Source: Andrena cerasifolii
Taxonomy: Eukaryota; Arthropoda; Insecta; Hymenoptera; Andrenidae
Length of the DNA: 64,000 nucleotides
Direction: 5' to 3'
NCBI RefSeq assembly: GCF_050908995.1
Contig: NC_135119.1
Coordinates: 23,837,001-23,901,000, forward strand
Numbering within the stretch: the stretch's first letter is position 1; every line of letters starts with the position of its first letter. A program made the position numbers and the translations under genes. Below the pieces are notes generated by a model. It saw only the letters and a list, made by a program, of their open reading frames with translations. It did not search any database and was not told the DNA's origin. Below, piece after piece: positions 59,616 to 64,000 of the stretch.

Positions 59616-60996
59616 TTTTAAAGCATTGTCCTGATCTGAATAGCAAAAGCAATAGCAGTGTTCTTAATGTTACAGTATGGGGATTCGGAATAGAGTATCG
59701 CAAGATTGTTAAGAACCTACTTCAATGTGATTTTACTGTCAACCCTGAAGATGTAAATAATTTGTATACTGCTGTTATGAATGGACATATGGAACTTGTC
59801 CAAGAACTGTTAAAACACGGTGCTGATGTTAATATGTTATGTAACTCAGCGTTCGGAAGAGGTCTGGGATCGGCATACCCTTTGCATGTTGCAACCGGAC
59901 TGAAATGGGAGAACGTAGCCGAATTATTGATGAGCTATGGAGCTGATATGAATGCATCAGATGAAGGTGGAAGGACACCAATATTTTATGCTACTGAGAA
60001 GGCCTATTTAAATATGACTAAATGTTTAGCTAATAAAGCTAATGTAAAAGATAAACCTGAACTCCTAAATGATGCTGTTACGGAGGGGGCTGAGAAATCG
60101 TCAAAGTTCTTTTACACCATGGTGCTGATGTTAGCACCAGTAATAAATATGGAAGAATGCCATTGCATTTTATTATTTTAGACAAAGGAAAAAAATGTTT
60201 GGAATGTCGACATTGTGAAGATCCTCCTATTAATGTTAAGGGAGAAGTTGCCAAAATTGCTTCTAAGTAGAGGAGCTAATTGAAACACTGGAGTTCAAAA
60301 TTGTATGCCGATGCTTTATGGTGGTATTAAGAAAGGATATGTGAAAGTCGTTGAGGCTCCTTTGTAATATAACACAGATGTTAATTCCACATATGAAGAG
60401 GATATGACACTGCTCCATGTTTCTGCCCCAATATGTAATGATGAAACTGTGGAAATGCGTTTGAACAAAGGAGCTAATATACATGCTGAGGCCACCGCTG
60501 GAGAGACTGCTCTTGATTTTGTAATTAAAGGAAATCTTACAACAGTTGTAGAACTATTGCTAAAACGCGGTGCCAAAGTTAAGACAACTATGATTCGAAG
60601 TAACACGTGTACACCACTCCACATGGGTGTGATTTACGAATGTCTAGATATTGTCCAGCTCCTCTTACAATCTGTTCCCAAAGTTGATGCTATGTTGGGA
60701 TCGGACTTAACGACACCACTTCACTTGGAGGACATTGCTGATCGAAGTGAACATCTGGAAATTACCGAGTGTTTTTCAAAATTTGTTGGCATAGTTTATT
60801 CTACGATTATACATGGCACAGCAACACCACCCCATATGGCTGCTGCGGTGGATGAACCAGATCTTGCCAATCTTAAAATTACGTGCCAAAGTTGATTCTA
60901 CAGATGAATTTGGTTTCACAACGCTTCACTGGGCTACTATGAATGGTCGTGCACATACTGTTAGAGCCCTCCTAAAACACGGTTCTGATATTACTA

Positions 60997-61326
60997 TTGG
61001 GTCATCCCATAAGTAATGCGGGATTTTTCGAAGTAAGGTTGAAGGTACAACAAAGGAGAACGCATTCAACGTTAATCTATGATATATTTACCATTATTAT
61101 TTATAACTTGTTCCAATCTTACTATTAAATTTTCATCACCCTGGCGGAAGAAACTCTCCTGCTTCGATCGAAAGAATAAATCGATCTCATTTCGGACATC
61201 GTGTTCTGAATTAAAAGATTTTTCTCTTAACACAAAGACATTCTACGCTCAGGCAGTGATTGCAATATATTGCATAATTCATTTTGACCAATAAGGAAAA
61301 ACCGCATTACTTATAGGATGACCCAA
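60997..61326. mobile_element. Non-autonomous mariner element, 330 bp
   Basis: The ends TTGGGTCATCCCATAAGTAA and, reverse complemented, TTGGGTCATCCTATAAGTAA are typical mariner terminal repeats and match over about 28 bp. TA is duplicated at 60995-60996 and 61327-61328. No intact transposase. Removing it rejoins the end of the ankyrin reading frame to its acidic tail. Confidence 0.88.
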
Positions 61327-61494
61327 TATTATGACTGAATACAAGACCACGATACTTGTACTATGGATGATATCAAAGGATTTCATGATAATGAGTATGA
61401 ACCTGATTTTGATTTTTCTAAGGATTATACCCACGAGGATTAAGCGCCAGTTTTATCGTTCCTTATCTTTACAATTAGTGGTTTTTCCGCATTC

Positions 61495-61875
61495 TTAAAG
61501 TAGCTTAACAATTTTTTCGTGTCCATATTCAATAGCGAGGTACAGTGGTGTACGAATTCTCGAATATGAACAATCTATATTAGCTCCACGTTTTAAAACC
61601 TGCTCAACAATTCTCAAATACCCTTGCTGCGTTGCAATATGAAAAGAAGTTGTATCATCTGTTTTAGCATTTACGTTAATTAGCATCATTACTTAAAAGC
61701 AATTTTGTAATCTGTTGTTCGTGCTGTTTTTCAACAGCAATGTGCAGTATTGTATAACTGCTGAGTTGTAGAGGTATATGCAGAATTAACGTCAGCTCTA
61801 TGTTTTAAAAGATGATTAACAATTTGTAAATGCCCTCTCTCTGTTGTAATATGAACGAAATATGTTGTTACTGTT
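61495..61875 (-). pseudogene. Inverted ankyrin-repeat fragment
   Basis: On the minus strand this reads ankyrin units such as TTSFHIATQQGYLRIVEQVL and TPLYLAIEYGHEKIVKLL, closely matching the plus-strand units at about 58840-59200. It is an inverted partial duplicate with stops outside the open part (61495-61689). Confidence 0.75.
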
Positions 61876-62197
61876 TTATGATGACTTATTCTTGTATTTC
61901 AAATATTGATTGGTTTTCATGGTTTTGTTATTAATGTTTGTAAATCAACTATACTAATGAGAATATAATATGTCCTCAAGCCGAATAGATCTATCATCGA
62001 TATGCGTTTCTTAAATTCCTAAAATATCGATCATTCCTGTAAACTATGGATTCTTTGATTTTTTAGAAGGATCGATTGCTTCATGACGATTCTTCCAAAA
62101 TCTCTTCATATCGATTCGTTGGTTTCGTTTGTTTTAGAAGGATCGATTCTTAAAATCCGATTCTGAATCGATTCTTTGAGGTGAATCGACAGCCCTA

Positions 62198-64000
62198 AAC
62201 TACACCAGTGTAGCCAGATTTCAGAAACTCGTAAAGGAAAAAAGGGCCCAATAGCGCAACTAATCAAATTGCATGGCGCCAAAATTCAAATTGAACGTTT
62301 CTTTGGATTAGAAGTTAATAAAAATACAGATAAAAAAGTAGCTTAAGGGAGATTTCTATGTAATCTAACCTAAAAGCAAATGATTTTTTGGATTTTTTTT
62401 TAGAAAACTACTGATAATATATGAAGAAAGAGCAAAAAGTAAAAAGAAGCAATTTATTTTTTATTAATAGTCCAACATTGCGATTTGCGTTTTTAGCAAA
62501 TAATGAAGCGCAAATTAACTCTCAACTGCACTACATTCAACTTGTCACTACTATCGAAGCAGGTGCTAACCCGCGATCAACGAAGTTACTATAATTTTCT
62601 TTTTACAGTTTGCTAACAACTCGTAGTAATTATTTAAAAAAAAAATAAAAATGCGCTGTAAAAAGAACTCCTTCCATTCGAATGCCCAATCATAATAATA
62701 ACGACAAAAAAAAGGTAGATGCAATTATATACATAAATCAAACGATTCGAAGAAGCATCGATACCAGTCACGATTACTTCGCAATATTTTAAAACAGTTC
62801 CAATGATAATCTCTCAGGTTATAATCATATTGATTACACGCACGATAATATTTATGTACAGGCAAAATTAACGGTTTCGTAATGTTCCCACGTGTAGCAT
62901 TAAAATCCGCTTCATCATATGTTGCGCGAAGTCAGTGAACTTTGCTGTTCAGCGTTAGGACCTCTTCTGTCATCGTCGTATTACAAACTAACAGTAAATT
63001 CGAGTAGTACTTTCTAAAACTGCACAGCGTACCCACATACTACTATTTATATCGCGTAAATATCATATTTAGATACAAACTCTGTTCAAGTTGCAGAAAG
63101 TTATTAGTATACACAATTTAATTACTCGTTCCTCCTCTAGTGCGTTCTATTGCTTTCGAGTGCTCGAAGACTGAACCGCGTCGGAGCAACAATAAGAGAT
63201 CGCGAAGTCCGACTTCCCTTCTCATTCCATTATGAATCCTGGAAACCACTACGGTTGTTCACCGCGTGGAAGGACTCATTGTCTGGAAGCGCGGGAACTT
63301 CGGCGCGACTTGTTAACCGAAGAAAACTCTTCTCACGGTGCAAAGTTCACGGCCAACGATCTTTATCTGCCCGGCCGTGTCCGGGGACCCCTCCAGAGTC
63401 GTTACACGTTCGAATTACGTCGCCGATGTAACGAGGATGCAGAGTCCTCGAATAATCTCGGCACCGCGTCCTTGCCATTCTCCACCCTCTGTAATTTCAT
63501 CGACGCGACCGTTATCGCCACCTCGAATCTTTTATTTGCGTTACGATACGCAAGAAGGGAATGCGATATCCTCGTTTCACGTTGCTTGCACTTCTCTTTG
63601 GAAAACAGAGACATCTATGGCATAGAGTATGCATCTTAGAATAGACGAGCACATTATCGATTCAGTTTTGAAAGTAGTAGCTCGAAATTTAAATGTTCTA
63701 ACGGAAATTTCGTGGGGTAAAGCAGAATCGCGTACAGTGGAGAAAGGAAAAATTAGTACACCCCCCTCTGTCGGTTGCGACGTGAACTACGGAATCTGTA
63801 TTTTCGAATTTGTCAAGTTCTAATATTTTACCGACGCTCGTGCAGACATTCCGCGTGGTCTCTTCCTTCGTTCCGCATCCCTGATCCTCTATGTAGCTTT
63901 AGTGGCGAATAGAAACGCTTGCACGCGCCGGGGCAGTGGTTTTAGCAGGCCGCGCGATTAATTGTGGCAATGTCACACAGTTAACCGTTCGACGTTAAAA
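62198..64000. other. Intergenic DNA, no gene recognised
   Basis: The first kilobase is AT-rich with nothing recognised. From about 63130 the composition is more GC-rich and both overlapping plus-strand frames are open for 90-135 codons (for example 63232-63639). I see no known domain, signal peptide or splice structure, so this may be a leader or promoter of a gene beyond the window. Confidence 0.35.

Larger units (their letters stand above)
58474..61443 (+). pseudogene. Ankyrin-repeat pseudogene
   Basis: Repeated 33-residue ankyrin units are readable in pieces: NPLHFAALNGDIEIVRML near 58478, LHLAVEKQHEQISKLLLSNG near 58940, LYTAVMNGHMELVQELLKHG near 59762, FTTLHWATMNGRAHTVRALL near 60909. 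An acidic tail, DFDFSKDYTHED, ends at 61443. The frame is broken several times: at 58553, by a TAG at 59277-59279, and around 60180-60400. It is further interrupted by insertions at 59292-59615 and 60997-61326. Ankyrin arrays bind proteins; no enzymatic domain is present. The host element suggests the gene was captured, but it may simply have been the landing site. Confidence 0.75.
57813..62197. mobile_element. 4.4-kb hAT-like composite carrying ankyrin-repeat sequences
   Basis: The left end is TAGTGAGGGGTGTCGATTC and the right end, reverse complemented, is TAGGGCTGTCGATTC; both continue with GAATCGATTC-type subterminal motifs. The flanks CAATAAAC and AACTACAC agree at only 5 of 8 positions, so the duplication is weak. 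Inside are a GC-rich palindromic zone (57945-58265), a broken ankyrin gene on the plus strand, an inverted ankyrin fragment on the minus strand, and nested hAT and mariner insertions. No hAT transposase is visible. Confidence 0.55.

Noticed and set aside
1..64000. CRISPR arrays, operons or bacterial defence systems
   Set aside because: The repeats seen are tandem minisatellites or transposon ends without spacer structure, and the genes are spliced eukaryotic genes.

Overview
This is an insect nuclear genome window. AT-rich intergenic DNA full of short non-autonomous DNA transposons and minisatellites surrounds spliced genes with short introns and canonical GT/AG sites. The gene set (Rootletin, a CENP-E-type kinesin, the Brix-domain factor Peter Pan, an MBF2-type salivary peptide) together with sharp local GC shifts fits a hymenopteran, probably a bee. 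That assignment is an inference. No prokaryotic genes, CRISPR array or operon were seen.

Layout. 1-5735: a GC-rich, apparently intronless gene (1733-3442) for a membrane-anchored ATP-grasp-fold protein. Its 3' untranslated region was split by a TA-flanked element (3449-4782) that itself carries a nested hAT-like element (3879-4333). 5736-11067: no confident gene; foldback elements, a tRNA-like sequence and the first copy of a roughly 71-bp hairpin repeat. 11068-12205: a two-exon MBF2/salivary secreted peptide gene. 12206-30216: about 18 kb without a confident gene, holding four more copies of the 71-bp repeat, a 3 x 160-bp tandem array, a heptamer satellite and several minisatellites.

30217-54780 (+ strand): two long coiled-coil genes head to tail, Rootletin (25 exons, 1932 aa) and a kinesin-7/CENP-E (11 exons, 3387 aa). 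The kinesin has one 8-kb exon with about 16 tandem units, mostly 49 residues (exactly seven heptads). 54978-57756 (- strand): peter pan (6 exons, 423 aa), tail to tail with CENP-E, with a CACGTG E-box 34 bp upstream of its ATG. A 4.4-kb hAT-like element (57813-62197) begins 57 bp upstream of that ATG. It carries a broken ankyrin-repeat gene, an inverted partial copy of the same repeats, and nested hAT and mariner elements. 62198-64000: no gene recognised.

The four clear genes have unrelated jobs: ciliary rootlet, kinetochore motility, ribosome assembly and a secreted peptide. No shared pathway is implied. The least expected signals are the 71-bp hairpin family (five copies), the heptad-locked repeat expansion in CENP-E, the ankyrin-carrying hAT-like element beside peter pan, and a series of nested insertions whose target-site duplications can still be read.
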